From Aerobium sp039839275 (GTDB lineage: Bacteria > Pseudomonadota > Alphaproteobacteria > Rhizobiales > Rhizobiaceae), in assembly GCF_039839275.1 (NCBI RefSeq), contig NZ_JBDOQP010000002.1, forward strand, positions 496,001 through 560,000: 64,000 bases of DNA, read 5' to 3'. How positions within the stretch are numbered: position 1 is the first letter of the stretch; each line of letters starts with the position of its first letter. Shown in pieces: positions 1-8,769 of the stretch. Made by a program: the position numbers and the translations under genes. The notes beneath the pieces are model-generated. The model did not search any database. It was not told the origin of the DNA and was given only the letters and a program-made list of their open reading frames with translations.

Positions 1-570
1 GTTGGCGACCTCGTTGGCCAGGTTCTGGCCGAAATCGGAACGGATGATCTCCAGCATCAGGTCGATCGACGTCGTGCCGCCAGCGCAGGTATAGCGCTTT
101 CGGTCGATCTCGAAGACGTTGCCGGTGCAGTTGATCTCGGGAAAACGTTCCTTGAAGCCGGCCTTGTTTTCCCAGTGGATCGTGCAGCGATGACCCTCGA
201 GCTGGCCCGCCTCGGCCAGCAGGTAGGAACCCACCGACAGGCCTCCCAGCGCCGCGCCACGGCGACCTAGCGACCGAAGCGCACCGAGCACCTTCGACTT
301 GCCGGGAAACTCGTAGGACATACCGGCACAGACGAACAGGATGTCCACCGCAGGCAGATCGTTGATCGCATAGTCGACCTTGATCGGCAGTCCATTGGAC
401 GCAATCATCGTGTCGCCGTCAGGAGACACGGTCGTCCAGCCGTAGAAGTCACGGCCCAGAAGGCGGTTGGCGGAACGTACGGTATCGATCGCCGCCGCCA
501 GCGAAAACATGGAAAACTTGTCCACCAGCAGGAATGCGAACTGGCGACCAGCCTGTGCGGTATCGGTCAT
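1..570 (-). CDS. GlxA-family AraC-type transcriptional regulator, N-terminal part (runs off window)
   Basis: The reverse strand reads 190 codons from an ATG at 570 (MTDTAQAGRQ) without a stop to the window edge. The visible part is the DJ-1/PfpI-like N-terminal domain of GlxA-type regulators; the C-terminal AraC helix-turn-helix lies outside. Recognisable stretches are VDILFVCAG (about residues 84-92), GGLSVGSYLLAEAG (about 99-112), a following IHWENK and CAGGTTSIDLMLEII near the edge. The nucleophile elbow reads LSVGS, without the catalytic Cys of PfpI proteases, as is usual for regulators that only sense ligand. It lies 58 bp downstream of folD on the same strand. Ligand and targets cannot be inferred. 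Confidence 0.85.
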   Translation of the reverse strand, partial: MTDTAQAGRQFAFLLVDKFSMFSLAAAIDTVRSANRLLGRDFYGWTTVSPDGDTMIASNGLPIKVDYAINDLPAVDILFVCAGMSYEFPGKSKVLGALRSLGRRGAALGGLSVGSYLLAEAGQLEGHRCTIHWENKAGFKERFPEINCTGNVFEIDRKRYTCAGGTTSIDLMLEIIRSDFGQNLANEVAN

Positions 571-628
571 GACGGCCCGTTCTACAGGTTCGGGCTCCGG
601 CCGCAAAGGGACCGGCAGCCCGTCCGGT

Positions 629-1525
629 TCAGAAGCGCGGCGGGGTGACGCCCGCGACGCGGCAGGCGGAAACCAGCGTGTTGGCCATCAGCAGCGCAAT
701 GGTCATCGGCCCGACCCCGCCCGGGACCGGCGTGATCGCGCCCGCCTTTTCTGCTGCTTCCGCAAAGGCGACGTCACCGACGAGGCGGGTCTTGCCCTCG
801 CCCTTCTCCGGCGCGGGTATGCGATTGATGCCGACGTCGATGACCGTTGCACCTTCCTTGATCCAGTCGCCCTTGACCATCTCGGGGCGGCCGACCGCCG
901 CCACCACGATGTCGGCTGTGCGGCACAGCGCCGGAAGGTCCTTGGTTCGCGAATGGGCAACGGTGACCGTGCAATTGGCGGCCAGAAGCAGGTTCGCCAT
1001 CGGCTTGCCGACGATGTTGGAGCGACCGACAACGACGGCGTTGAGGCCGGACAGATCGCTTCCCCTGACACGCTCGATCAGCAGCATCGAGCCGGCGGGC
1101 GTGCAGGGCACGAAGGCGGTGTCGACTTCGCCGGTCCCGAGCCTGCCGACATTGACGAAGGTGAAGCCGTCGACATCCTTTTCCGGATCGATCGTCTGGA
1201 TGATGGCGCCGGCGTCGATGTGGTCGGGCAGCGGAAGCTGGACGAGAATCCCGTGGATGGCCGGATCGGCATTGAGCGTCTCGATCAGCGCCACGAGATC
1301 AGGCTGGCTCGTGTCGGCGGGCAGCGTGTGCTGCACAGAGTGGAAGCCGCACTCCTTGGCCTTCTTCGACTTCGACGCGACATAGACCTGGCTTGCCGGG
1401 TCCTCGCCGACAATCACCACCGCCAGGCCCGGCTGCACGCCCTTGCCCGCCAGTCCGCGCGTTGCATCCGCTACGGTCGCGACGACGCTTTCCGCAACCT
1501 GTTTCCCGTCGATGATCTCGGCCAT
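629..1525 (-). CDS. folD: Bifunctional methylenetetrahydrofolate dehydrogenase / methenyltetrahydrofolate cyclohydrolase
   Basis: This is a 298-aa protein of normal FolD length, interconverting 5,10-methylene-THF, methenyl-THF and 10-formyl-THF in the cytoplasm with NADP. Visible family motifs are the catalytic Lys region YVASKSKKAKECGF, the folate-site GILVQLPLPDHID with KDVDGF, the PCTPAG loop, the Rossmann VVVGRSNIVGKPMANLL and the C-terminal PVPGGVGPMTIALLMANT. The ATG at 1525 is preceded by a strong GGGGGAG Shine-Dalgarno. It supplies formyl-THF for purine synthesis and initiator Met-tRNA. It is co-directional with the upstream chain-length protein, with a 113-bp gap. Confidence 0.97.
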   Translation of the reverse strand: MAEIIDGKQVAESVVATVADATRGLAGKGVQPGLAVVIVGEDPASQVYVASKSKKAKECGFHSVQHTLPADTSQPDLVALIETLNADPAIHGILVQLPLPDHIDAGAIIQTIDPEKDVDGFTFVNVGRLGTGEVDTAFVPCTPAGSMLLIERVRGSDLSGLNAVVVGRSNIVGKPMANLLLAANCTVTVAHSRTKDLPALCRTADIVVAAVGRPEMVKGDWIKEGATVIDVGINRIPAPEKGEGKTRLVGDVAFAEAAEKAGAITPVPGGVGPMTIALLMANTLVSACRVAGVTPPRF

Positions 1526-1638
1526 GATTCTCCCCCGTCACTGTTCGGGTTTCGCATCGCATTCTCGCGATCCGAGCGCAAGGCGATGCCGCCATTGCGC
1601 CCTGTCATGCCGCAAACCTGAAAATCGCAGATCCTCGC

Positions 1639-3570
1639 TTACGTGCCGTAGCGATCGTCGGCGAAATCCTCGATCGCCTCGCGCAATGCGCGAAGGCTGT
1701 GGCGGATTTCCTCGATCGCCGCGTCGGTGCGCCGGTCCATGTGGCGATCGCGCTCGTAGTGATCGAGGCGCGGCAGCGATTGCTGCTGAGGATGGGCTGC
1801 GACCGGCACGTAGACGACCGTTGGACCCTGCGGATGTCCGTAGCCCGGTTGCGCGTAGTATGGCGGAACCTGTGGCGCATAGCCGCGCGTGTGTGCCCAG
1901 GGGTCGTTGGCGGCCGGCACCGGCGGATACCATCCCGGCGCGGCGTGTTGCTGCATCTGCGGATGCTGCGGCGCGGGTGCGTAGCCCATCGGTTGCGGCT
2001 CCGGCTGGCCTTGATTTTGGGCTTGCGCGGAGGGCGAAGCGTGAGGTGGGTAGGGATACATGGCTTCTGTCTCCTTGGATTGATAAACGGCGGCGGCCGG
2101 GACTTCCCCATCCGCTTCCCAGACCGCTTCGCTATGGTGGTAATGATGATGCTCGGGGTCGTCATACGAGCCGCCCTCGACAGGCTGCTCGTCGTAATTT
2201 CGTTCTGCCCGGCGCCAGCCAACGAAGCCGAGCCCGGCCAGCATGCCACCCAGCCCGCCGGCCAGGGTCAATGTCGGCATCGAGGGACTGGCAGCCTGCA
2301 TCGGCGCCTCGGCCTGCGAAAGCACCCGCAGTCCGGCGGCAGCCGCTTCGGCGCCATCAGACGTGCTCATCGCGTCCTCGTAGGCCGCCCGCCTGACTTC
2401 GGCCGCACGCTCCAGTTCACGCAGCGTCGCCAGCTTCTCTTCGCCTGCCGATCCGTTTCCAAGCGCACCTGAAAGCCGCGATGCGATGTCGTCTTGCTTC
2501 TGTTTCGCCTGCTGCATCCGCTCCTCGAGTGAGGCGGCAATCTGCTGCTTCTGCAACTCGACTTCGCGCACCGCGCCGTCGAGGCCGGCCCGCGCGGTCA
2601 CCAGATCGGGATGGCGCGGCCCCAGCTTGGCGGACAGGTTGTCGACCATACGCTTGGCCTCGGCCTGCCTGGCGATTGCCGCATCCAGCGGGCTCGGTGA
2701 CGAATCAGTCGGGATCGATCCTGTCGCCGTCATGTCGAGGTCGCCGCGACCCATGAGCTGAGCTTGCGCGGTGAGCGTCTCTGTCCTGTCGCGGGCGGCT
2801 GCCAGTTCACGGCCGAGCTTTATTGCCTCGTCAGCGCTCGGCAGGCCGTTTTCGGTCCTGAAATTTGCCACCGCGCGTTCGGCGGCTGCGAGTTCCGCTC
2901 TCAAGTCCTCGGCAACGGCTCCACCTGCAGAGCCGCCAGCGACATTGTCCAGGAACAGGCCCGACATCGTATTGGCAATGATTGCCGACTTTTGCGGATC
3001 GGACGAGCGAACCGATATGGCGATCACCGCGGAAGCCGGCTCCCGCCTGGCTTCGACTGCCGCTGCCAGTCTCTCGACGGCGCGGCGGCGGCGCTGCTCG
3101 ACGGTGCGCGCACCGTCTCCGGCAAACAGATCGCCGAAATTCGCCAATGCGCCCGTGATCCCGAAAGGACCGGCCGCATCGCCGTTGAATTCCGGGTCGG
3201 CGGAAAGGTTCAGTCGATCGACGGCTGCGTTCAGCGTCACGCCCGAGCGCAGCATGCGAAGCTGGTTCTCGACCACGGCCAGCGACGCATCCGTCGAAGC
3301 CACGCTCGCCAGTTGCATCGCGTTGGGGTCGATCAGAAGTTCGCTGGTCGCGACATATGTCTGTGGCCAGGCAAAGGTCAGCGCCGCGCCCAACACGGCG
3401 CCCGCCACCGTCAGGCCAGTGACGATGCGCAAACCGCCGCCCTGCTCTTCGATGGGTGCGGTTTCGTGCTCATTCGGCGCGGGCGCCGTATCAGCGTACT
3501 GCTCGACGCCCACCATCGACAACAGCGATGGCGCACGATCGGGTATCGGGTATTCGAGACGGCTGGACAT
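1639..3570 (-). CDS. Wzz/GumC-like exopolysaccharide chain-length determinant with long Pro/Gln/Tyr-rich C-terminal tail
   Basis: The protein has 643 aa. A short cytoplasmic N-terminus is followed by a first membrane helix near 47-68, a Wzz-type segment (YVATSELLIDPNA) and a long periplasmic region predicted to be coiled coil (about 220-260 and 300-400, with GPRHPDL as in GumC-type proteins). A second membrane helix lies near 432-451. Unlike BY-kinase fusions there is no Walker A motif. The C-terminal 190 residues hold a His cluster (474-479), many Pro, Gln and Tyr residues, and a charged amphipathic end (about 613-640, TDAAIEEIRHSLRALREA). Family knowledge indicates a polysaccharide co-polymerase role at the inner membrane. 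No glycosyltransferase neighbours are present, so the polymer is unknown. The Shine-Dalgarno before the ATG is weak. Confidence 0.75.
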   Translation of the reverse strand: MSSRLEYPIPDRAPSLLSMVGVEQYADTAPAPNEHETAPIEEQGGGLRIVTGLTVAGAVLGAALTFAWPQTYVATSELLIDPNAMQLASVASTDASLAVVENQLRMLRSGVTLNAAVDRLNLSADPEFNGDAAGPFGITGALANFGDLFAGDGARTVEQRRRRAVERLAAAVEARREPASAVIAISVRSSDPQKSAIIANTMSGLFLDNVAGGSAGGAVAEDLRAELAAAERAVANFRTENGLPSADEAIKLGRELAAARDRTETLTAQAQLMGRGDLDMTATGSIPTDSSPSPLDAAIARQAEAKRMVDNLSAKLGPRHPDLVTARAGLDGAVREVELQKQQIAASLEERMQQAKQKQDDIASRLSGALGNGSAGEEKLATLRELERAAEVRRAAYEDAMSTSDGAEAAAAGLRVLSQAEAPMQAASPSMPTLTLAGGLGGMLAGLGFVGWRRAERNYDEQPVEGGSYDDPEHHHYHHSEAVWEADGEVPAAAVYQSKETEAMYPYPPHASPSAQAQNQGQPEPQPMGYAPAPQHPQMQQHAAPGWYPPVPAANDPWAHTRGYAPQVPPYYAQPGYGHPQGPTVVYVPVAAHPQQQSLPRLDHYERDRHMDRRTDAAIEEIRHSLRALREAIEDFADDRYGT

Positions 3571-3763
3571 GAATGCCTGCAGGTTGACGCGTGAGGCTCT
3601 CGACCGGGGTGAATGGTTAAGTCAACCTAAACAGGGATAGGAAACAAAAGGTTAATCCACTCGCCACAAACGGGTAGATGACCGCATTGATCAATCGCCC
3701 CGCGCGACCTAAACCCGTCGACATGATTTTTCCCGGGATGCCCCGGAAAGCGTGGAGGTGACG

Positions 3764-4573
3764 ATGGCGGTCAAGATGGTGCTCGTGGGCTGCGGCAACA
3801 TGGGATACGCGATGCTGGCGGGCTGGATCTCGTCCGGACGGCTTGCGCGCGACGAGGTGATCGTGGTGGAGCCGGCCGAGGCGTTGCGCACGCGCGCAGG
3901 CGCGCTCGGGGTCGGCGCGCTTTCCGATTCGGCCGATCTTCCACCGGATGCCGCGCCCGCGCTCGTGCTGTTCGCGGTCAAGCCACAGGTGATTCTCGAC
4001 ATCGTGCCCGCCTATAAGCGCTTTGGAGGCACCGCCACTTATCTCAGCGTCGCGGCCGGCACGCCGATTGCCGCGTTCGAGAAAGCTCTCGGCGACGTTC
4101 CCGTCATGCGCGTCATGCCCAACACGCCGGCGGCGATCGGCAAGGGCATGATGGTGGTCGTCTCCAACGACAGGGTCGCCAGCGAGACGAAGACCGTCGT
4201 ACTGGATCTGCTATCGGCCAGCGGCGCGGTGACCACCATCGACGACGAAAGCCTGATGGACGCGGTGACGGCCGTTTCGGGCTCGGGCCCGGCCTATGTC
4301 TTCCATTTCATCGAATGCCTCACGGAGGCCGGAAAGCAGGCGGGCCTGCCGGAGGACACCGCCAAGCTGCTCGCCATGCAGACCGTCTTTGGCGCAGCTT
4401 CGCTTGCCGCCGAGAGCCCGGACGCCCCCGGCGAACTGCGCCGTCAGGTCACCAGCCCCAACGGCACGACGGCTGCTGCGCTGAACGTGTTGATGGGCGA
4501 CGATCGGCTCAAGACTCTTGTAGTTGAAGCCGTCGAAGCCGCCAGGAAGCGCTCGGTGGAGCTCGGCAAGTAG
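3764..4573 (+). CDS. proC: Pyrroline-5-carboxylate reductase
   Basis: The product is 269 aa if translation starts at the ATG at 3764, which sits directly behind GGAGGTGACG; an in-frame GTG at 3752 overlaps that ribosome binding site and is less likely. The enzyme reduces 1-pyrroline-5-carboxylate to proline with NAD(P)H. Motifs are the N-terminal dinucleotide fold VGCGNMGYAMLAGW, FAVKPQ, MPNTPAAIGKGM, and the ProC signature region SGSGPAYVFHFIE through RRQVTSPNGTTAAAL. It is divergent from the chain-length gene, and the 193-bp gap between them must hold both promoters. Confidence 0.96.
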   Translation: MAVKMVLVGCGNMGYAMLAGWISSGRLARDEVIVVEPAEALRTRAGALGVGALSDSADLPPDAAPALVLFAVKPQVILDIVPAYKRFGGTATYLSVAAGTPIAAFEKALGDVPVMRVMPNTPAAIGKGMMVVVSNDRVASETKTVVLDLLSASGAVTTIDDESLMDAVTAVSGSGPAYVFHFIECLTEAGKQAGLPEDTAKLLAMQTVFGAASLAAESPDAPGELRRQVTSPNGTTAAALNVLMGDDRLKTLVVEAVEAARKRSVELGK

Positions 4574-4654
4574 CACCGCGGCGCAAACTTCGTGCAAGCT
4601 TGCTCCGGTAAGCTGCGGCGACCATAGAAGCGTCCGGCACGCAGGCTGATCGAC

Positions 4655-5572
4655 ATGAACGCAACTCACGAGGGGAAGAGACGCCTGTCTCCGTCCACAG
4701 CGGTGGCCGTCGCCGCCGCCGCGGCGGGCGCGGCGGCGTCGGGTCTCGTGGTGCTCGTCATCGAAATCGCCCCCGGCTCGTTCACCGCCCTGGCGGTTGC
4801 TATCGTGCTTGCGTCGCTACTTGCCGGTTTGGTCTCGTGGGCGACCGCGCGGCTTGCGGTGCGCGCGGAACTTTCGTCGATCGCGCAGGCCGTCGTGCGG
4901 CTCGAAAGGCAGGATTTCACCACGTCGGTACCCGCATCCTCGGCGGAGGCCGGCGAACTCGTTGCCGCCCTGCAAAGCTGCCGTGCCACACTCGGCGATA
5001 GGCACAAGGTCGCCAAGGCGCACGCCGCCGTTGCCCGCCTGCTCGGCAACGCGATCAAGCGATTGGCCGAAGGCGATCTCGCCGCGCGCATCACCGTGGA
5101 CCTGCCGGAGCCCTATCGCGGCTTCCGCAACGACTTCAACGGCTCGATGGAGGCGCTCGAGGCGGCGTTCGGCGGGCTGGCGGATACGGGAGGACGGCTT
5201 TCAGGCCGCGCGCGCGCCATCGGCGAGGCCGCCGACGAACTGTCGCGCCGCGCGACAAAACTGTCGGAGCGGCTCGATGCCGACTTGAGGGCAATCGACA
5301 TCGGCGCACGGCGCGACCCCGCCGAGGCGTTGCGCCTCGCGCGGCACACGCTGGACGGTGTCGTGATCGCCACCCACCGCAACCGGGCCGCCGCCGCCCG
5401 ATTCGATGAACTCGGCCGCGGGCTGGCGCGCGAAGCCGAGCGCCTGTTCGTTCTCGCCGGCGTCGAGCAGCCTCGCGGCGCGCCGGTCGCGAAACCGGTT
5501 CAAGACCAAGGTTTGCCGGCCGCCGCTTTTCCCGTCTCGCTCGGAGCAACGGCTCTCAAACTCCACCGTTGA
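4655..5572 (+). CDS. HAMP-containing membrane protein, chemoreceptor-like but lacking a signalling domain
   Basis: This is a 305-aa protein with two N-terminal hydrophobic helices (about 16-38 and 45-64) joined by a very short loop, so there is almost no periplasmic sensor. HAMP-like helical segments follow: RLAVRAELSSIAQAVVRLERQDF around 66-88, and NAIKRLAEGDLAARI around 132-146 with a PEPYRGFRNDFN continuation typical of the second HAMP in methyl-accepting proteins. The remainder is Ala/Arg/Glu-rich helix. The conserved MCP hairpin tip and methylation helices are absent, and so are kinase or cyclase motifs. The gene ends at an ordinary stop with no downstream remnant of an MCP domain, so it may be a stand-alone HAMP relay or a decayed receptor. 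The start codon has a weak Shine-Dalgarno. Confidence 0.6.
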   Translation: MNATHEGKRRLSPSTAVAVAAAAAGAAASGLVVLVIEIAPGSFTALAVAIVLASLLAGLVSWATARLAVRAELSSIAQAVVRLERQDFTTSVPASSAEAGELVAALQSCRATLGDRHKVAKAHAAVARLLGNAIKRLAEGDLAARITVDLPEPYRGFRNDFNGSMEALEAAFGGLADTGGRLSGRARAIGEAADELSRRATKLSERLDADLRAIDIGARRDPAEALRLARHTLDGVVIATHRNRAAAARFDELGRGLAREAERLFVLAGVEQPRGAPVAKPVQDQGLPAAAFPVSLGATALKLHR

Positions 5573-5687
5573 GAAATCCGCATCGCGCGGCAATGCGCCT
5601 TGACTGTCCTCCTCCATCTGAAATGATGGCCGTGAAGTGACGTAAGGGGATGCGCGTGACGGGAACCAGAGCGACGGATCGTATCGC

Positions 5688-6200
5688 GTGAGCGAGGCAA
5701 TACGGCTCTACGTGCGGTGGGTGGACACCTTCAATCGCTGGGTCGGCCGCTTCGCCATGCGGCTCATCTTCGTCATGGCAGCCCTGATGCTCTACGCGAT
5801 CGGCTCGCGGCTGTTTTTCGGCGCTCCGGTGAACTGGAGCATGGAGATGTCGCAGTTCCTGCTCGTCTCCTATTTCCTGCTCGGTGGCCCCTACTCGATG
5901 CAAATGGGGTCCCATGTCCGCATGGATCTGTTCTACAGCCAGCTTTCCGCGCGCCGCCGTGCGGCGACGGATGTCTTCACCATTCTGTTCGTGATGTTCT
6001 ACCTCGGCGTGCTCTTGTGGGGCGGCATCTCGTCCACCGAATATGCCTGGTCCTATAACCAGAAGAACTACACGTCCTGGGCGCCGCCGATGTGGCCGGT
6101 GAAGGCCGTGATGACCTTCGGAATCTTCCTGATGCTGCTGCAGGCGATCTCTGCCCTGTTCAAGGACGTCGCCATCGCGCGCGGGAAGCCGATTGAATGA
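5688..6200 (+). CDS. TRAP transporter small permease (DctQ family)
   Basis: This is a 170-aa protein with four hydrophobic helices, the standard DctQ topology. It opens with a GTG at 5688 (SEAIRLYVRWVDTFNRWVGR), a cytoplasmic amphipathic start usual for the family, and contains NWSMEMSQFLLVSYFLLGG, matching the DctQ core. Its stop overlaps the start of the large permease (ATGA), so the two are translationally coupled. It forms the membrane complex with DctM and acts with the binding protein encoded downstream, driven by an ion gradient. The gene order Q-M-P differs from the P-Q-M order of the second TRAP system in this window. Confidence 0.9.
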   Translation: MSEAIRLYVRWVDTFNRWVGRFAMRLIFVMAALMLYAIGSRLFFGAPVNWSMEMSQFLLVSYFLLGGPYSMQMGSHVRMDLFYSQLSARRRAATDVFTILFVMFYLGVLLWGGISSTEYAWSYNQKNYTSWAPPMWPVKAVMTFGIFLMLLQAISALFKDVAIARGKPIE

Positions 6201-7522
6201 GTTCCGAACTCATCACCCTGTTCATGTTCACCTCGATGCTGCTGCTGATGGCGACGGGGCAGCGCGTGTTCGGGGTCATCGGGTTCGTCGGCGCGGCGTT
6301 CGGCTTGTGGCTCTGGGGCCAGGGGTCGGCCGAACTGCCGTTCAATGCCACGATCCAGGTGATGAACTGGTTCCCACTGATCACGGTGCCGTTCTTCGTG
6401 TTCATGGGATACATGCTGTCGGAATCCGGCATCGCCGCCAATCTCTACCGCATGTTCCACGTCTGGTTCGGCGGGCTGCGCGGCGGCCTGGCCATCGGCA
6501 CGATCGGCCTGATGGTGCTCATCGCGTGCATGAACGGCCTGTCGGTGGCGGGCATGGCGATCGGCGCCACGGTCGCCCTGCCGCAATTGCTGGCGCATGG
6601 CTACGACAAGCGCATGGTCACAGGCGTCATCCAGGGCGGGTCGTCTCTCGGCATCCTGCTGCCGCCGAGCGTGGTGCTGGTGCTCTATGCCATGATCGCG
6701 CGCCAGCCGGTGCTGCAATTGTGGCTGGCCGGTATCATGCCCGGCCTGCTGATGGCCGCGCTGTTCACCATCTACATCTGGTGGCGTTGCCGCCGGAACC
6801 CGGAAATGGGACCAGCACTTCCGCCCGAAGAACTCGCAGCCATCACGCGATCCGAAAAGCTGAGGCTGCTGTCGGCGGGCCTTCTGCCGCTGGGCATCTT
6901 CGGCGCCATCATGAGCCTGTTCATGACCGGCGTGACCAGCCTCGTCGAAAGCTCGGTGATCGGCGCCCTGCTTGCCACGCTCGCCGCGCTCTTCACCGGG
7001 CGGCTGAATTCAAAGGTGCTGGAGGAGACCACGCGAAACACGCTCGGCGTGTCGTGCATGTTCCTGTGGATCATCCTGGGCGCCCTGTGCTTCTCCTCGG
7101 TCTATGACGGGCTGGGCGCGGTGCGCGCCATCGAGGCGCTGCTGCTCAACACGTGGGACCTGTCGCCCTGGACGATCCTGATCATGATGATGGCGTCGTT
7201 CGTGGTGCTGGGCATCTTCCTCGACGACACCGCGATGCTCGTCATCGTCGCGCCGCTCTACATCCCGCTGGTGCGCAGCCTCGGCTTCGACCCGATCTGG
7301 TTCGGCGTGCTCTACACCATCACCTGCCAGATCGCGTACATCACGCCGCCCTTCGGCTACAACCTGTTCCTGATGCGCGCGATGGCGCCGCCCGAGATCA
7401 GCCTGTCCGACATCTACAGTTCGATATGGCCGTTCTTTTTCCTGATGATCGCAACTATGGTGCTGATCATGGTCTTCCCGCAGATCGCCTTGTGGCTTCC
7501 GCAACTTTACACGGGAAGATGA
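6197..7522 (+). CDS. dctM: TRAP transporter large permease (DctM family)
   Basis: This is a 441-aa integral membrane protein of 12 or more helices, the normal length for DctM. Family landmarks include the GGLRGGLAIGTIGLMVL segment, QGGSSLGILLPPSVVLVLYAMIA (the PPS re-entrant hairpin), FLDDTAMLVIVAPLYIPL and QIAYITPPFGYNLFLM. The ATG overlaps the dctQ stop by four bases. It carries the transport pathway for the ligand delivered by the periplasmic DctP protein encoded 103 bp downstream. Confidence 0.93.
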   Translation: MSSELITLFMFTSMLLLMATGQRVFGVIGFVGAAFGLWLWGQGSAELPFNATIQVMNWFPLITVPFFVFMGYMLSESGIAANLYRMFHVWFGGLRGGLAIGTIGLMVLIACMNGLSVAGMAIGATVALPQLLAHGYDKRMVTGVIQGGSSLGILLPPSVVLVLYAMIARQPVLQLWLAGIMPGLLMAALFTIYIWWRCRRNPEMGPALPPEELAAITRSEKLRLLSAGLLPLGIFGAIMSLFMTGVTSLVESSVIGALLATLAALFTGRLNSKVLEETTRNTLGVSCMFLWIILGALCFSSVYDGLGAVRAIEALLLNTWDLSPWTILIMMMASFVVLGIFLDDTAMLVIVAPLYIPLVRSLGFDPIWFGVLYTITCQIAYITPPFGYNLFLMRAMAPPEISLSDIYSSIWPFFFLMIATMVLIMVFPQIALWLPQLYTGR

Positions 7523-7625
7523 GCGAACAGGCCAACGACAAGAAAGAAACGATGCGGCAAAATCGGGGAAACGATCCGGCGACGAGGGCGGATACTGAAA
7601 GTGCAACAGTAATGGGAGACCAGAC

Positions 7626-8690
7626 ATGAGCACCAAACGCATCATCACCAAACGCGACTTCCTGAAAAGGGCCGGCGTCACGACGGCAGGCGCCGTTGGC
7701 GCCACGACGTTGGCCGCGCCTTACGTCAAGGCACAGTCGCCGATCCGCTGGCGGCTCCAGACCTATGCCGGTGCCTCTTTGGCCGAGCATGTCATCCAGC
7801 CCGCGATCGAGGCGTTCAACAGCGCTGCCAATGGCGAGATGGTGATCGACCTGTTCACCGCCGACCAGCTCGTGCCGCAGGGCGAACTTTTCCGTGCCGT
7901 GCAGACCGGCACCATCGATGCCGCGCAGTCGGACGACGATTCCATGGCCTCGCCCGTCGACGTTGCGGTGTTCGGCGCGTATTTCCCGTTCGCCTCGCGC
8001 TACGGTTTGGACGTGCCGGTCCTCTGGAACTGGTATGGTCTCAAGGAAATCTGGGAAGAGGCCTATGCCGATACCGGCGTCACCTGGCTGTCGGCCGGTG
8101 CCTGGGATCCGTGCAATTTCGTCACCACGAAGCCGATCCGCTCGCTCGAGGATTTCAAGGGTTTGCGGGTCTTCACCTTCCCGACCGGCGGCCGCTTCAT
8201 GGAGCGCTTCGGGATCGTGCCCGTCACCCTGCCATGGGAAGACATCGAGGTCGCGGTGCAGACCGGCGAACTCGACGGCGTGGCTTGGTGCGGCGCCACC
8301 GAGGCCTATACGGTGGGCTGGGCCGACATCAACCAGTACTACCTCACCAACAACATCAACGGCGCGTGGGCCGGGTCCTTCTTCGCCAACACCGACAAAT
8401 GGAACGAGGTGCCCGAGCACCTCAAGACGCTGTTCCGGCTCACGATGGATTCCTCGCACTACTATCGCCAGCATTGGTACTGGTGGGGCGAGGCCCACTA
8501 CCGCACGACCGGCGGCAAGCTGGAACTGACCACCATTCCGGAAGCCGAATGGAAGACGGTGGAGGACGAGGCGATGAAATTCTGGGACGAGATCGCCGAA
8601 ACCGGCGAACGCAACGCGAAGGTCGTCGAAATCCTGAAGAAGTACCAGGAGACGATGCGCGGCGCCGGCGCGCCTTACCGCTATAGCTGA
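7626..8690 (+). CDS. dctP: TRAP transporter periplasmic substrate-binding protein (DctP family, TakP-like)
   Basis: This is a 354-aa protein. The N-terminus TKRDFLKRAGVTTAGAVGATTLAAPYVKA resembles a Tat-type signal (KR variant of the twin-arginine motif), with cleavage probably after VKA near residue 36; sequence split here as TKRDFLKRAG and a hydrophobic Ala-rich stretch. The mature part has the DctP signatures GLRVFTFPTGGRFMERFG and ELDGVAWCGATEAYTVGW. The Trp/Tyr-rich C-terminal half and overall layout recall the alpha-keto-acid-binding TakP group, but the ligand is inferred only. The ATG has a good Shine-Dalgarno (GGGAG). Two hairpin terminators follow the stop codon. Confidence 0.92.
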   Translation: MSTKRIITKRDFLKRAGVTTAGAVGATTLAAPYVKAQSPIRWRLQTYAGASLAEHVIQPAIEAFNSAANGEMVIDLFTADQLVPQGELFRAVQTGTIDAAQSDDDSMASPVDVAVFGAYFPFASRYGLDVPVLWNWYGLKEIWEEAYADTGVTWLSAGAWDPCNFVTTKPIRSLEDFKGLRVFTFPTGGRFMERFGIVPVTLPWEDIEVAVQTGELDGVAWCGATEAYTVGWADINQYYLTNNINGAWAGSFFANTDKWNEVPEHLKTLFRLTMDSSHYYRQHWYWWGEAHYRTTGGKLELTTIPEAEWKTVEDEAMKFWDEIAETGERNAKVVEILKKYQETMRGAGAPYRYS

Positions 8691-8696
8691 CGAAAA

Positions 8697-8724
8697 AGGC
8701 CGGGCAGCGCGAGCCGCCCGGCCT
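8697..8724 (+). terminator. Hairpin terminator after the TRAP operon
   Basis: A perfect 9-bp stem (8697-8705 AGGCCGGGC with 8716-8724 GCCCGGCCT) encloses a 10-nt loop and is preceded by a run of A, so it can act on either strand. Confidence 0.75.
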
Positions 8725-8740
8725 CTTCAGACTTGTTGCA

Positions 8741-8769
8741 AAGGCGCTGCCGCAGGGCGGCGCCTTTTT
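8741..8769 (+). terminator. Second hairpin terminator, with T-tract, between dctP and the convergent RND permease
   Basis: An 11-bp stem (8741-8751 with 8756-8766, one G-T pair) and a 4-nt loop run into five T residues. It touches the stop codon of the convergent RND gene, so it insulates the plus-strand TRAP operon from that gene. Confidence 0.8.
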
